Numbered from the stretch's first letter, positions 1-10,401 are shown. The stretch: 64,000 nt of DNA from Dastarcus helophoroides (GCA_028583605.1 CM053331.1:7198508-7262507); one strand, 5' to 3'. The notes: generated from the sequence alone by a model not told the origin. Translations and numbers: made by a program.

Positions 1-2340
1 ACCAGAAAAGTCAAAATTTTCAAAAAATACGAAATTTTGAATAGTTAAAATTAGAAAAGGTAAAAGTTTTTTGTTTAAAGTATTTAAAATAATCCAAATT
101 TTTGATAAAACCTAAAATGTGAAAACAAGGCAAACTTGTCAGCAAATTTCCAATTTTCAAGGGAGGTCAAAATTTTGGAGTTAAAATTTTCAATAAAAAC
201 TAAAATTTTGAAAAAGGTCCAGAAGTTTTACATTTTCAAAAAAAGTTGGTTTTGAAATTTAAATTTTCTAAAACAATCAAAACGATGAAAAATGTTAAAA
301 TTTTCATAGAAGAAGTTAATTTCCGAAACAAAGTTAAAATTTCAAAAAAGTCAAAAAATACCAAAATATTGACATTTTTAAAAAATTGCATTTTTCAAAA
401 AATGCCAAAAGCTCCAATGAATTTATTATTTTTAGGAAGTTGATATTTTAAAAAAAGTCTAAAATTCCATAAAAGGATCAAAATTTTGACATTTCTTGAT
501 TTTTTTGAAAATTTGAAAGTGGAAATTTCTAAAAAAAAATTAGAAATTTTAAAATGTTGAAAATTTAAAAGAATGATATTAAAAGAAGTCAAAATTTTCA
601 AAAAAAAAGGAATTTTAGAAATTAGTTTCAATTTTTTAAAATGGCAAAATTTTGAAGCATGTTGAAATTTGGAAAAAACGAAATTTACGATAAAATTGAA
701 AATTTAAAAAAAAGGAAATTTTTTAAAGAAGTCAGAATATTTGAGTTAAAATTTTCAATAAAAATTAAAATTTTGAAAAATTCTAGAAGTTTAAAATTTT
801 CATAAGAAGTTTAAATTTTAAAATTAAAATTTTCCAAAACAATTGAAATATTGGAAAATGGTAACATTTTCATAAAAAGTTCGCATTTCCGAAACAAGGT
901 TAAAAATTTCAGAAAAGTCAAAAATTGTCAACATTTTGACATTTTCAAATAATTCGAGTTTTTCGAAAAATGACAAATTTTTCGCAAAATTCGAAATTTG
1001 TAAAAAAGTTGATATTTAGAAGGGGTTGAAAATTTGAAAAATTGTCAAACTTTTGAAAAAATATCGAGATATAGAAAAAAAATGTTTCAATCACCTCAAT
1101 TTACTGAAAAAAACCAAAATTATCAGAAAAGTAAAAATATTTAAAAATCGAAATTTTGAAGTTATGGAAAAGGCGGAATTTCGGACAGCTAACATTGGGA
1201 AAAAAAGTTATATATTTTTTAAAAAAGATCAAATTTTTAATTGAAAGATCTTCGGTAAAAAAAATGGAAAAAATGTGAAATTTTGCAAAACAATTAAAAT
1301 TTTCAAAAAAAGAAAAATGTCGAATTTAACTAAAAAAATGTCAACATTTTAAATAAAGCTTTAATTCTGTAAAATAAAACAAATTTTCAAATAATGTCGA
1401 AATGTTGAAAAATCAAAACATTGTCTAAAAAAATGAAAATTTTGAATAATCAAAAATTTCATAAGTTAAAGTTTTAAAAATGTCCAAAATTTTGAAGTAG
1501 GAATTTTCAAACAGTTAAAATTTGGAAAAATTTCGACATTTTGAAAAAGTCAATATTTTCAAAGAAATTCGATAATTTTAAGAAATGCAACACTTTAAAA
1601 ATGAAAATTAGTCCAAAATTTCAAAAACACTCAAAATATTGAAAAAATGTTAATTTTCATTAATTCGAATTTTAAATAGTCAAAACTATCGAAATCTAAA
1701 TATTGAAGAGAGCTAAAATTACTAGAAAGCTCAAAATTTCCAAAAAGTACGAAATTTTGAATAGCTAAAATTTGACAAACTAAAAGTTTTGTGTTTGAAG
1801 TTTTGAAAATAGTCGAAATTTTTGATAAAACTTTTTGAAAACAAGGCCAACTTTTCAGCAAATTTCAAATTTTCAAAGGAGGTCAAAATTTTCAATAAAA
1901 ATTAAAATTTTAAAAAAGTCCAGAGGTTTAAAATTTTCATTAAAAGTTTAAATTTTAACACAAAAATTTTCCAAAACCATCAAAATATTGAAAAATGGTA
2001 ACGTTTTCATAAAAATGCTCATATTTCCGAAACTAGCTTTAAGATTTCAAACAAATCAAAAAATGTCAAAATTTTGACATTTTCAAATAATTTGAGTTGT
2101 TCAAAAAATGGCCAATGTTTCAAAAAAATCGAAATTTCTAAAAAAAATGTGATGTTTAGAAAGATGGTCCAAAATTGCAAAAATTGTCAAACTTTTGAAA
2201 AAATATCTAGATTTAAAAGGAGAAAATTTTTCAATCAACTTTTCAAAAGAGTCGTAATTCTCAAAAAGTCAATTTTCTGGAAAAAAGGTTAAAATTAGCG
2301 CAGAAGTAGAAATTCTTTTAATGCGTCGTAATTAAAAAAA
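1..2340 (+). repeat. AT-rich degenerate array, forward polarity, ~570-bp period
   Basis: The stretch is built from a degenerate 17-20 bp motif, an AAATTTT core followed by GAAAAA and often preceded by GTC or GTT, and holds no credible gene. A longer period is visible. The phrase 'ttccgaaac' occurs near 322, 884 and 2025, and 'aattttcaataaaaa' near 185, 755 and 1887, which fits steps of about 565 bp and about twice that. The sequence between 1 and 1060 therefore recurs with drift up to 2300. Short ORFs here are chance readings of A/T-rich codons (K, N, F, I). Confidence 0.8.
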
Positions 2341-2404
2341 AGTTGAAATTTTGAAGTTATGAAAGTCGGAAAGTGGGCTTCGAAAATTTTCTGCCAAGTG
2401 AGTA

Positions 2405-3050
2405 TTTCATCTTTTGACTGAAGAGCAAGAACAGCAACGTCTGGAGATTTGTCAGTGCCATCTTGGACGTTTTCAACGTGAAAGTGATGGTTTTTTGCAA
2501 CGTATCGTTACGAGTGATGAGACTTGGGTCCACCATTACACCCCTGAATCTAAACAAGCAATAGGATTGGAGAAGAAAGGGGGACGATGCAACCCCTCAA
2601 GGAAAAAACTAGCCCTCAGCTGGAAAGGTTCTTGCGATAGTGTTTTGGTATTTAAAGGAGTTGTGCACGTCGATTTTCCGCATGAACGTCGTACGGTTAA
2701 TGCTGCCTACTACTGCCCAGCTATTGGATGAAGTTAAACGCGAATATCGGCGGAAGAGGCACGAATTTTCGGCCAGAAATATAATTTTGCTTTACGACAA
2801 AGCCTGCCCCCACTCAGCCAATGTGGCACATCAAAAATTAGAGAAAATGCATTAGCCAACATTAGAACACCCTCCTTATAGTCCCGACTTATCACCATGT
2901 GATTATCATATGTTTGGCCACTGAAAGAAGCTCTAGGAGATGAGCGATTCCACGATGATGCTGATATTGAAACAAATCCAAAAACAAATCCGTTGGGAAA
3001 AATGCATAACAAAATCAGGAGATTATGTAGAAAAATAGTTAATAACTTTT
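2405..3050 (+). pseudogene. mariner-type transposase remnant
   Basis: The plus-strand reading contains recognisable mariner (Tc1/mariner superfamily) transposase blocks in the right order: TEEQEQQRLEICQ, then SDETWVHHYTPESKQ with the first catalytic Asp codon at 2516-2518, then LLYDKACPHSA with the second Asp at 2796-2798, then EHPPYSPDLSPCD at about 2866-2903. The gene is dead. The frame changes near 2715-2730, there is an in-frame TAG at 2853-2855, and the frame is lost again near 2915. The N-terminal DNA-binding half is missing and no terminal inverted repeats were found. It is flanked on the left by AT-rich array. Confidence 0.85.
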
Positions 3051-3125
3051 ATATATGTATCTAGTACCAATAAATGTTTAAAAACAAATTCCGATTCATA
3101 TGTGATTTACCTTCATAGAATTGTT
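3051..3125. other. short spacer, no gene
   Basis: Decayed sequence between the mariner remnant and the first hammerhead element; no feature recognised. Confidence 0.5.
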
Positions 3126-3160
3126 TTGGTTATCTTGGTTATATTCAAAAATTGAAATAC

Positions 3161-3203
3161 AAATCTGAAGAGGATAGCTTGGCTAGTTAAACGAGTTAGA
3201 TCA
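3161..3203 (+). ncRNA. hammerhead-like motif, degenerate (family 1)
   Basis: The core CTGAAGA is present at 3165-3171, but the second strand of stem II and the GAA motif are mutated (ctagttaaac in place of ctatcgaaac). It is the upstream member of a direct tandem pair with 3215-3255 and is probably inactive. Confidence 0.45.
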
Positions 3204-3214
3204 AACTTCATTAT

Positions 3215-3255
3215 CTCTCTGAAGATGATAGCTTGGCTATCGAAACGCGTTAGAG
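3215..3255 (+). ncRNA. hammerhead ribozyme motif (family 1)
   Basis: CTGAAGA at 3219-3225 fits the hammerhead consensus CUGANGA. Stem II is GATAG (3227-3231) paired to CTATC (3237-3241), then GAA (3242-3244), then the self-complementary stem III segment ACGCGT with U17 at 3251. Stem I is CTCT (3215-3218) pairing AGAG (3252-3255). One extra base (t3226) lies between the core and stem II, a deviation from the canonical fold. Compared with the copy at 4496, the middle stem II pair has changed on both sides (T-A versus C-G), which argues for selection on RNA pairing in the ancestor. Confidence 0.65.
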
Positions 3256-3335
3256 CAACCTTTGTTGTGATTTTTAATCTTTCTTGGTTTCAGGGTACAA
3301 GATTTGTACTTCAATTCTTCACAAAATAGTAATCA

Positions 3336-4034
3336 AAATATCAAAGTGTGCACACGTAAAATGGGACACACTGATATTTTTCCTCTTGTACTAAACAAAC
3401 ACTGGCTTTTTAGATAGCTTCTGGACCTCATTAATACGCTTCGTTCAACCAGTTCATTGCTTTAATTGATGGTTTCTCACCATCATCACTTATTCATGAT
3501 CCTTGCCAAACGCTTCCATATTTTCAGAAGCTCTCCAAGGGTCATTATTTTCGTTAATTATGAGCGCATCCCCTTTTATGCAAACCGAATTCATATTATT
3601 CGAAAGTTTCCCATCACCACTAAATTAACTTAGAAACAAGTATAACTTTCCGCTCGCTGGCTTCTCCAGATTCATTAAGCGCCATAACGAACTGAATCAG
3701 ACACGCTGGCTGATGCCACAAAGTCCTTAAAAAGTAATTTATTTTAAATTGTTAGATAGAATGTGTAAACCAAAATGAATGGGGCACTTGAGTGGCGAAA
3801 CGCCATAAATTAGGTTTATTACTAATTGGCCAAAGTGCCGGAGATAACGACTTTTTTTACCTGAGAGTGTAATAACAAGCTAATAGTGCATGTGCATTTA
3901 ACTAGTTATTTTTAATTTAATTAGCTTGAGTAGGTGGAGAGCAATACTAATGAAGTAAAAACTTTTTCTACGTTTGGGTTGCATTGTATTTAAATTAATT
4001 TCCTTAAAGCTCGTTACTTTCAATCTGTATATGG
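3336..4034. other. intergenic, no gene; includes LINE 3' flank
   Basis: No coding feature or repeat family was recognised up to about 3900. The segment next to 4034 is likely the 3' untranslated part of the minus-strand RTE-type LINE that ends here, but its true 3' end could not be placed. Confidence 0.4.
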
Positions 4035-4337
4035 ATTTTACTCCTTTTCGGAGCATAGGGCATCCACAAAACTCTTCCAATCGACTTTGTTCCTAGCCAA
4101 TCTATTTATTTCGTTCCAGGTTTCCCCTTCTTCTCTGATTCTTTATTTGTGATTCTTTTCCATGTGGTGCCTTCCTAGGTGTCTCTGTCTAATGTCTATT
4201 TTGGTGATGTCCTCATATTTTTTTCTTAGTGTGTGTCCTATCCAGTCCCACTTTCTTTGTTGGATTTCTGTTTTTATCCGTGTTTGGTTTGTTTGCTTCC
4301 ATAGTTCTACGTTTGATATTTTATTGAGCCAATATAT
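4035..4337 (-). pseudogene. RTE-type LINE, C-terminal piece
   Basis: The minus strand encodes KISNVELWKQTNQTRIKTEI, then QQRKWDWIGHTLRKK, then, after an internal stop near 4143, GETWNEINRLARNKVDWKSF and a final ALCSEKE. These match the conserved C-terminal end of RTE-like LINE polyproteins (W-IGHTLRK and the TW-E--A-D---W motif). The ORF terminates near 4035. The piece is separated from its upstream neighbour by the 4338-4600 insertion. Confidence 0.8.
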
Positions 4338-4444
4338 ATATTTTTTTTTTGATGAAACGAACTGGTCCTTGGTTATCTTCAAAAATTGAAAAGCAGAACT
4401 TGTCCCCTGAAACCAAGAAAGAATAAAAAACACAACAAAGGTCG

Positions 4445-4484
4445 CTCTAACGCGTTTCGACAGCAGGCTGTCCTCTTCAGAGAT
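4445..4484 (-). ncRNA. hammerhead ribozyme motif (family 1, minus)
   Basis: On the minus strand the core CTGAAGA (4474-4480) is followed by stem II GACAG/CTGTC, then GAA, then the self-complementary ACGCGT, U17 and AGAG. Stem I has three adjacent pairs, weaker than in the plus-strand partner at 4496-4536. Confidence 0.6.
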
Positions 4485-4495
4485 AGACTAGCTCT

Positions 4496-4536
4496 CTCTC
4501 TGAAGATGACAGCTTGGCTGTCGAAACGCGTTAGAG
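4496..4536 (+). ncRNA. hammerhead ribozyme motif (family 1, plus)
   Basis: CTCT (4496-4499) pairs AGAG (4533-4536) as stem I. The core CTGAAGA is at 4500-4506. Stem II is GACAG/CTGTC, extendable to GACAGC/GCTGTC, followed by GAA. The stem III segment AACGCGTT is a perfect 8-nt palindrome, which would favour a dimeric hammerhead. Predicted cleavage falls just before AGAGCAAC. Confidence 0.65.
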
Positions 4537-4612
4537 CAACCTTTGTTGTGTTTTTTAATCTTTCTTGGTTTCAGGGGACAAGTTCTGTTTTTCAATTTTG
4601 GAGCCAATATAT

Positions 4613-4934
4613 TTTAATTATTTCTGTGAGGTATCTATTTACAAATGTTCGCATTTTCTTTGTTAACTTTTGGAAGAAGGCCCAAGTCTCGCATCCATAC
4701 ATCAGCACTGGTTTATTGAACACTCCAATTTTAGTGTTTTTGCTTATTTGTCCCGATTTCCATACTTTTGTGAGCATGCTAAACGCTTGTTTTGCTTTTC
4801 TTATTCGTTGCTGGTGTCCCCCCTCTTATTCTATAGGCTTTTAAAAAATCAAAAGTCGATGACATACTGAATATCTTTACCGTTTATATTCATGTTTTCT
4901 TGGGTTTCCATGCCTATATGCATTGCTTTTGTTT
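4613..4934 (-). pseudogene. RTE-type LINE, thumb/connection piece
   Basis: The minus strand encodes a decayed IGVFNKPVLMYGCETW block followed by KMRTFVNRYLTEIIKIYWL. The YGCETW and 'F-NR-L--I--I-W' motifs lie after the RT domain in RTE-like LINEs. Further upstream, near 4850-4930, the reading gives MHIGMETQENMNINGKDIQ, which is continuous with the piece at 7747-7862 across the pogo insertion. Confidence 0.8.
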
Positions 4935-5205
4935 TACACCTATCCCCCGATTTACACGGTAGATACGTTCCCGAGAAAAACGTGTAAATCGAAAATTAAA
5001 AATTTTTAAGTCAAATCCGTGTAAATCGAAAAGCTTGCAGAAAATGCATAATTTTGCTATTTAACAGTTGTGATTTTTTTCAATATTTTTAGGTGTACAC
5101 AGAAATAAAAATAAAATGCATGTAATATATTACGGAAACACTGTTTTTTTATTTAATTACAATACATTAAACAGAAGAACAAAAAATAAAACCAAAGGTG
5201 TTTTA

Positions 5206-6951
5206 TTATCCTTCATCACTGTCAGAAATTACTCTCATTGTTTTTTTCGGAATCGAAGGTTCGATTTCACTTTCATCACTCGAAGTTATTTGTGCCGATT
5301 CGACGTTTGAAGCAGAAATATTTACATTATGAGAGATGGTAATAAAATCGGTTATTAACAATTGCTTCGAATTTTTTGTAAGATCTTTGTAAACTTCTTT
5401 ATATTGAGCCAAGCAGCGATTTATGTCACGTTGGAATCGTAAAGCCCTTTCAACGTTTGTGTCATTTTGTATAAAATGATTACCCAGCTTTCTTCCCAAT
5501 GCGAGTCCTTCGCGAATGACTTTAGCAGTGAATGTTACTGATACTAATTCCTCTTCATCAGATTTGTCAGATTCACTTTCGCAAACTAAGTTAACTAAAT
5601 CATCCTCACTTAGTTCTTTATCAGCCTTTAACTCTGTGATATCATCATCAGTAAAATCATCAAAACCTTCTCCGCCCAATGAATGCGCCATCTGTACTAT
5701 CTACGAATATTCATCATTTAACGTTGAAATGGAATGTTCATTTTTGATTACATTTGGCCACAATTTTTTCCAACAGCTATTGAGCGTTGTTTGCTTAATC
5801 GCAGTGTATGATAAGGCGATATGCTTCACACAGTCTAATATTGTAAAATTTTTCCAAGCACTAATAACTGTTAAAGATTCATTGTTCTCCATTTGTTCCA
5901 AAATATATGTAAAGGCTCGTTTTATGTACAAAGCTTTAAAAGTAGAAATTATGCCTTGGTATAATGAAGTTGTATTTTTTGGTAAAAATTTTACTTCAAC
6001 GTTCTCATATTCTCGATCTTGTGGGTACCCGGCGTATTATCAATTAACAAAAGCACTTTAAAAGGCAATTCCTTTGAACTTAAATATTTTTTGACATCTG
6101 TGATAAAACATTCATGAAACCATTCAGTAAACATTGCAGCAGTAACCCACGCTTTCTTATTAGACCTCCAATAAACGGGAAGATTATTGATGTTTACTCC
6201 TTTAAAGGCACGGGGCATTTTTGATTTGTTAATCACTAATGGTTTCATAAGATAATCTCCTGAAGCATTGCTACAGAAAAGAATTGTTATGCGATCTTTT
6301 GCTGCTTTATGACCACCAGCCGATTTATAAAATTTTGAGACATAAGTCCTTTCAGGCATTTTTTTCCAGAATAACCCTGACTCATCAGCATTGAAAACCT
6401 GATCAGGGGTGTATGAATTGTCGTTAATAATTTCTGCAAAATTTGCTGGATATTCTTGGGCTGCATCTACGTCGCCAGAAGCCAGTTCACCTTTTAATTT
6501 TAAGCTGTGTAAAGAATGTCTTATTTTAAATCTTTCAAACCAGCCATGACTTGCCAAAAAATTTGGCTTCTTTTCAGTTGAAGAAGAAGATGGTAATTGC
6601 TCTATAATTTGTTCGTAAATTCGTAATGCTTTATTTGTTATTGCGTTTGTATCAATGGATTCTCCTTTTTGTGTTTGATCTTCTATCCAAAGCATTAACG
6701 CTTTCTCCATTTTTTCCATTGCGATATTTCTGGTGTATGATGTTGTGCCCATACTCGTGTTATTTGCCAGCTGCAACACTTTTTCTAATTGTGTTTGCAT
6801 TTGTTCTAATAGTTGTTATTGTAGCTTCGTTCATGCTATATGATTTTGCAACATCTACTACTCTATCTCCCTTTCGTAAGCGATCAAAAATTTCGATTTT
6901 AGTTTCTAAAGAAATAACTTTTCTTTTTACTTTTTTTTTCATTATAAGCAT
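5206..6951 (-). pseudogene. Tigger-like transposase, broken
   Basis: The order is: an N-terminal helix-turn-helix (ETKIEIFDRLRKGDRVVDVA), a CENP-B-type DNA-binding region (TNKALRIYEQI, then SHGWFERFKIRHSLHSLKL), then the DDE domain with VFNADESGLFWKKMP (first Asp) and KVLLLIDNTPGT (second Asp). An acidic C-terminal tail follows (FTDDDITELKADKELSEDD). Breaks seen: a frameshift near 6765 after the N-terminal helix, a frameshift near 6010 just after the second Asp motif, and a TAG near 5700. At the third catalytic site the reading runs TTSLYQ straight into GIISTFKALY; the residues that normally carry the third Asp are missing. The protein could not transpose. Confidence 0.9.
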
Positions 6952-6959
6952 ATAATTTT

Positions 6960-7722
6960 TTTTAATTTATGTTAATTTTGCTGTGATTAAAGTAAAATTC
7001 AGAGTTGAAAAAATGCGGGAAATTTTGGAGGGAAAATTAAAAACTTTTATTTTTCATTAAATATTTATTTCTTTATTATATTTTGAATAAAACTTTATCA
7101 AAGCGTAAGAGAATTCTACCTAATGTTTATTGGTTAACTAAAGAAAATCAACAAATTATATATTTTAATAATTGTTTTTTTCATTAATTTACAAGTAACT
7201 AAGCGCCAAATAAGAACAAAATTATACCTTTAATAAAAGAACCAGTTGTTTTAATTCACCATAACTAGACTGTTTAACAAAAGTTTAATAATTAATTTTT
7301 ATTTAAATTAAAATGTTTTGATTTTTTTATTTTAATTAAACCTATTTGGTAAATTGCCATCATTTCCCTCCAAAATTTCCCGCATTTTTCCCTCTGAATT
7401 TTACTTTAATCACAGCCGTTAATTTATAATAATCTAAATTATGCACTCACTTGTAATTTACGAATATGGAAAATTAAATCTTTCTGAAACTGTGAAACTT
7501 TCACTCAAATACAATTTTCCGTAGATAAAACTTTAATTTTATGCGAAGAATACAGGCACAGTGTGCGTGTGCAGCAAGTCAGCACATAAGCTCGGGATTC
7601 CCCGTGAGATGCGTACACAGCGCACGTGTTCAATCACAGTAGCATTTAGTAGAGTGCGATAAAAACAAAAAAAAAACTTATTTGGAAAACCGTGCAAAAG
7701 CGAAAACGTGTAAAACAAGTAT
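6960..7722. other. non-coding 5' part of the pogo/Tigger element
   Basis: This is AT-rich sequence between the start of the transposase reading and the right terminal repeat. It contains an inverted repeat: an 'attttgctgtgattaaagta' region near 6970 mirrored near 7405-7425, with 'atttccctccaaaatttccc' near 7363 mirroring 'gggaaattttggagggaaa' near 7017. The two arms, about 75 bp long and 350 bp apart, look like a further small inserted palindromic element or MITE within the transposon. Confidence 0.55.
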
Positions 7723-7746
7723 CGTGTAAATCGGGGGATAGGTGTA

Positions 7747-7862
7747 CTCTTATTTATATAGAGCCTTATTTTCTCTGATTCTTTTCTGAGTTACTCGATT
7801 ATGTTCTTCATGTCTTTAGTGTTATTAGTTATTAGGCAAATGTCATCTGCACCTTCCTGCTA
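7747..7862 (-). pseudogene. RTE-type LINE, catalytic YADD-region piece
   Basis: The minus strand reads GADDICLITNNTKDMKNIIE, the active-site block (F/YADD plus downstream helix) of an RTE-like reverse transcriptase. The residue before ADD is altered at the junction with the neighbouring LINE insertion. It continues into the piece at 4613-4934 on the far side of the pogo element. Confidence 0.8.
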
Positions 7863-7865
7863 ATT

Positions 7866-9270
7866 TTTGGTTTCTTATGTTTCTCACTATCGCTCTATAT
7901 CTTTGTTACCCGTTATATCTAAAATGATGGAAAATGTTATCAACATCGAGATGCTCAAATATCTGGAGGAAAATAGAATCATCTCCGACAGGCAATACGG
8001 TTTTAGACAACAACGTTCCACTGGCGATCTACTGGCATATGTTACTCATATATGTAACTCAGCCATGGAAAAACATGGTGAGGCCAGGATTGTGGCATTG
8101 GATATCTCAAAGGCTTTCGACAGAGTCTGGGACCGATTACTTCTCGCCAAATTAACATCTTATTGCCTTCCTTCTGGACTCTGCCATTTGATATCCAATT
8201 TTCTCGCTGACAGATATCTTTAAGTCGTCGTCGATGGCATCTCATCCGAGATATTTGCGATTAAAGCGGGGGTACCTCAGGGGTCTGTATTGTCTCCTAC
8301 ACTATTTCTGTTACACATTAACGATTTCTTAGCTTCAACTTCCAATCCAATATACAGCTACGCAAATGATAGTAACCTTGTGTCATATTTTTTCTCCGAC
8401 AAACCATTATCTATCGCTGTTTCAGATCGACTAAGGGAACAGCAGATACAGACGATTAATCGGGATCTCGAAATCATTCTGGAATTGGGTAAGAACAATT
8501 TGGTCGACTTCTACGCTTCAAAAAGTAAGGCCGCGGTTTTCTCTAAGAAAACATCAAGGGATAATGCAACAAACATACTAATGGACGGTAAAATACTTCC
8601 GTAAATATCTAATCTATCTATCCTCGAGTGAATGTGAGCACTAACTCCTCTTGGGACGATCATGTGCGCGCCATTGCCAAATCCGCCTCTCAGAAGCTAG
8701 GCTTTCTTTTTAGAGCTAAAAAGTACTTCACATCTCATCAGCTATTAACACTGTATAAAGCTCAAGTTAGGCCAACCCTAGAATACTGTTTTCATGTTTG
8801 GAGTTCAGCCCCAAAACACACTTTAGATCTCTTGGATTCAATTCGAAGAAGAGCGATTCGCCTAATTGATGACGAAAGTCTGACCGATTCTCTCGAAGCA
8901 CTAGAGCACAGGCGCATGGTTGGTGACTTGTCTCTTTTCTACAAGTACTATCATGGAAGATGCTCGCAGGAACTAATAGGATTGATCCCCTCAAGGGCAA
9001 GATTCTTGAGGCATACTAGACAGTGGGAGATAGCAAATTCCTGTGTGCGGTCCAGCTTGACACAGTGAGGACGTCTGTCTACGGTGACTCTTTTTTCTAT
9101 AGAACTTCCAAGTTACGGAACTTATTACCGAAAAGAATTTTCCCCAAAAATTACAACCTCTCTTTATTTAAGAAAGCGGTTCATCACCATCTATTCTTAT
9201 TTCCGCATTTTACTCGCAGTGCTTTGAAAGCATAATGGGGTTACCCTTTGCGAGTGGATTAAACTTAGGG
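7866..9270 (+). mobile_element. Jockey/CR1-type LINE fragment, 5'-truncated
   Basis: A plus-strand LINE 3' half was inserted into the RTE-type LINE, which resumes on both sides. It starts inside the RT domain and ends just after the ORF with a short 3' flank (to about 9270), consistent with a 5'-truncated retrotransposition. The precise ends and target duplication could not be fixed. Confidence 0.85.
7867..9235 (+). pseudogene. Jockey/CR1-type reverse transcriptase, C-terminal half
   Basis: Reading order: HYRSISLLPVISKMMENVIN, QYGFRQQRSTGDLLAYVTH, ALDISKAFDRVWDRLL, AGVPQGSVLSPTLFLLHIND, an active-site block, then SWDDHVRAIAKSASQKLGF, LYKAQVRPTLEYCFHVWSSA and LLDSIRRRAIRLIDDESL, and a final C-terminal NYNLSLFKKAVHHHLF. 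The catalytic YADD is changed to YAND (within IYSYANDSN, near 8358-8370). There is a TAA near 8221, another stop near 8602 and a frameshift before 8628; the last block is in a third frame from 9023. Both the sequence and the active site are dead. Confidence 0.9.
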
Positions 9271-10318
9271 CGTTCACAATTCCGTTTTTACTGTCTATTG
9301 TTTTTGTCATTATATAGTCCAAGCATACGTTAAACAGCACTGGTGACAATATGCAGTTTTGTTTCGGTCCCTTTTTTACACTTATTTTTCCAGTCAAATG
9401 TCCTTTGTGCAGAACTTGACAGGAAGTGTCTCTATACATTATTTTGATCACTCTTATTATTTTTAGGAGTATTCTAAACTGTTATAATATTTTCCAGAGC
9501 TTGTCCTGAAGGATACTGTCAAAGCCTCTAGTGTAGTCAATAAACACCAGTAGTTTTATTCTAATGTTTCTTCTATTAAGAATTTTACTGTGGATATTTG
9601 ATCTATACATGACTTTACCTTCCTGAATCCTGCCTGTTGTTGTCTCAAGTTTCTTTCTATCATCTACTTAATTCTTTTGTTTATTATAGATGCTAACATC
9701 TTCCCTGCAGTGCACAACAATGTTACACCTCTATAATTCTTACAATGTTTCATGTCTTCTTTCTTAGGTAGTTTCACTACTAGTCCGTTGTTCCATTCTT
9801 TTGGCATGATTTCTTGGTTCCAAATTTCTTCAATTAGTGGAGTTAGGATTTAAGTTGAGCTGTTTATATCTATCTTTCACATTTCGGATGGGATGTCATC
9901 TATTTCTGGGCTCTTTCCATTTCTCATACTCTTTATGTCTTCTTCTATTTTTTCTATTGTTGGTGTATCAATGTTAATTTCCAGTCTTCGTGGATTCTGG
10001 TTTTCCTCTACTGCTTCAGCATCTTCTGTGCCCCCTTCCAATAATTCTGTACAGTATTCTTCCCGTTTTGCTACTTATTAAAGCGTTGAGGTTATTAATT
10101 CTCCATCCTTAATTAAAATTAATTGTTCCTGTCTATAATTTTTCTTGCTATTACTTTGGTGTTTCTATAAAGTTTACTCATATTACGTGTCTGTGCTGCT
10201 TCTGCTTTTTTTGCCATCTTGTTTATTCATGATCTTTTGTCATGTCTAGCCTTATTTTTCACTTCTTTATTTACTCTTTTGTACTCCTCACTTAAATGTT
10301 TAGTTTCTTTTATTATCA
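9270..10318 (-). pseudogene. RTE-type LINE, reverse transcriptase N-terminal piece
   Basis: From high to low coordinates the minus strand reads HLSEEYKRVNKEVKNKARHD, then IEEDIKSMRNGKSPEIDDIP, WNNGLVVKLPKKEDMKHC, KNYRGVTLLCTAGKMLASII, QQAGFRKVKSC, FIDYTRGFDSI, and SVKKGPKQNCILSPVLFN with LDYIMTKTI. These are fingers and palm motifs of an RTE-like RT in the expected order. QxQGC/xLSP is altered to KQNCILSP. Stops and frame changes interrupt it. Confidence 0.85.
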
Positions 10319-10401
10319 TGATCACGAAGGCTTCCACGGTCAGAGTCAGTACAGGATATACTTCTTCCGGGATTGGACCGAGTCAAAGAACTACTAAAAG
10401 T

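Larger units (their letters stand above)
3126..3335 (+). mobile_element. hammerhead family 1 element, decayed copy
   Basis: This copy carries two hammerhead-like units in direct tandem (3161-3203 and 3215-3255), followed by the family 1 tail (agagcaacctttgttg, then ttggtttcagg, then a caattt end). The left edge begins with tail sequence in the opposite orientation (ggttatcttggttatattc), so it probably descends from an inverted-pair element like the one at 4338-4600 that lost part of one arm. No target-site duplication is recognisable. Confidence 0.6.
4338..4600. mobile_element. hammerhead family 1 inverted-pair element with 12-bp TSD
   Basis: This 263-bp insertion is flanked by an exact duplication of gagccaatatat (4326-4337 and 4601-4612) and interrupts the LINE reading frame between KIYWL and KISN. 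It is an asymmetric palindrome: a minus-oriented arm with full tail (from about 4350), a minus hammerhead (4445-4484), a short centre, a plus hammerhead (4496-4536) and a plus arm that stops at ttcaattttg. It encodes no protein. TSD length and a cleaving ribozyme suit a non-autonomous retroelement mobilised by Penelope-like machinery, by inference. Confidence 0.85.
4937..7744 (-). mobile_element. pogo/Tigger DNA transposon, full length, inactive
   Basis: Terminal inverted repeats of 22 bp are exact: cacctatcccccgatttaca (plus cg) at 4937-4958 and its reverse complement at 7723-7744. The element is flanked by TA on both sides (4935-4936 and 7745-7746), the target duplication of the Tc1/mariner superfamily. 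Length is 2808 bp. The single transposase gene lies on the minus strand. The insertion sits inside the RTE-type LINE, whose reading resumes on either side. 'aaaattcagag' near 6994 and an inverted match near 7393 mark a further internal repeat flanking an AT-rich 3' region. Confidence 0.95.

Noticed and set aside
3161..3203. Active hammerhead in the upstream tandem unit
   Set aside because: GAA and the second strand of stem II are mutated; it is listed as degenerate only.
5516..6061. 181-codon plus-strand frame over the pogo transposase
   Set aside because: It is the antisense shadow of the acidic C-terminal transposase region.
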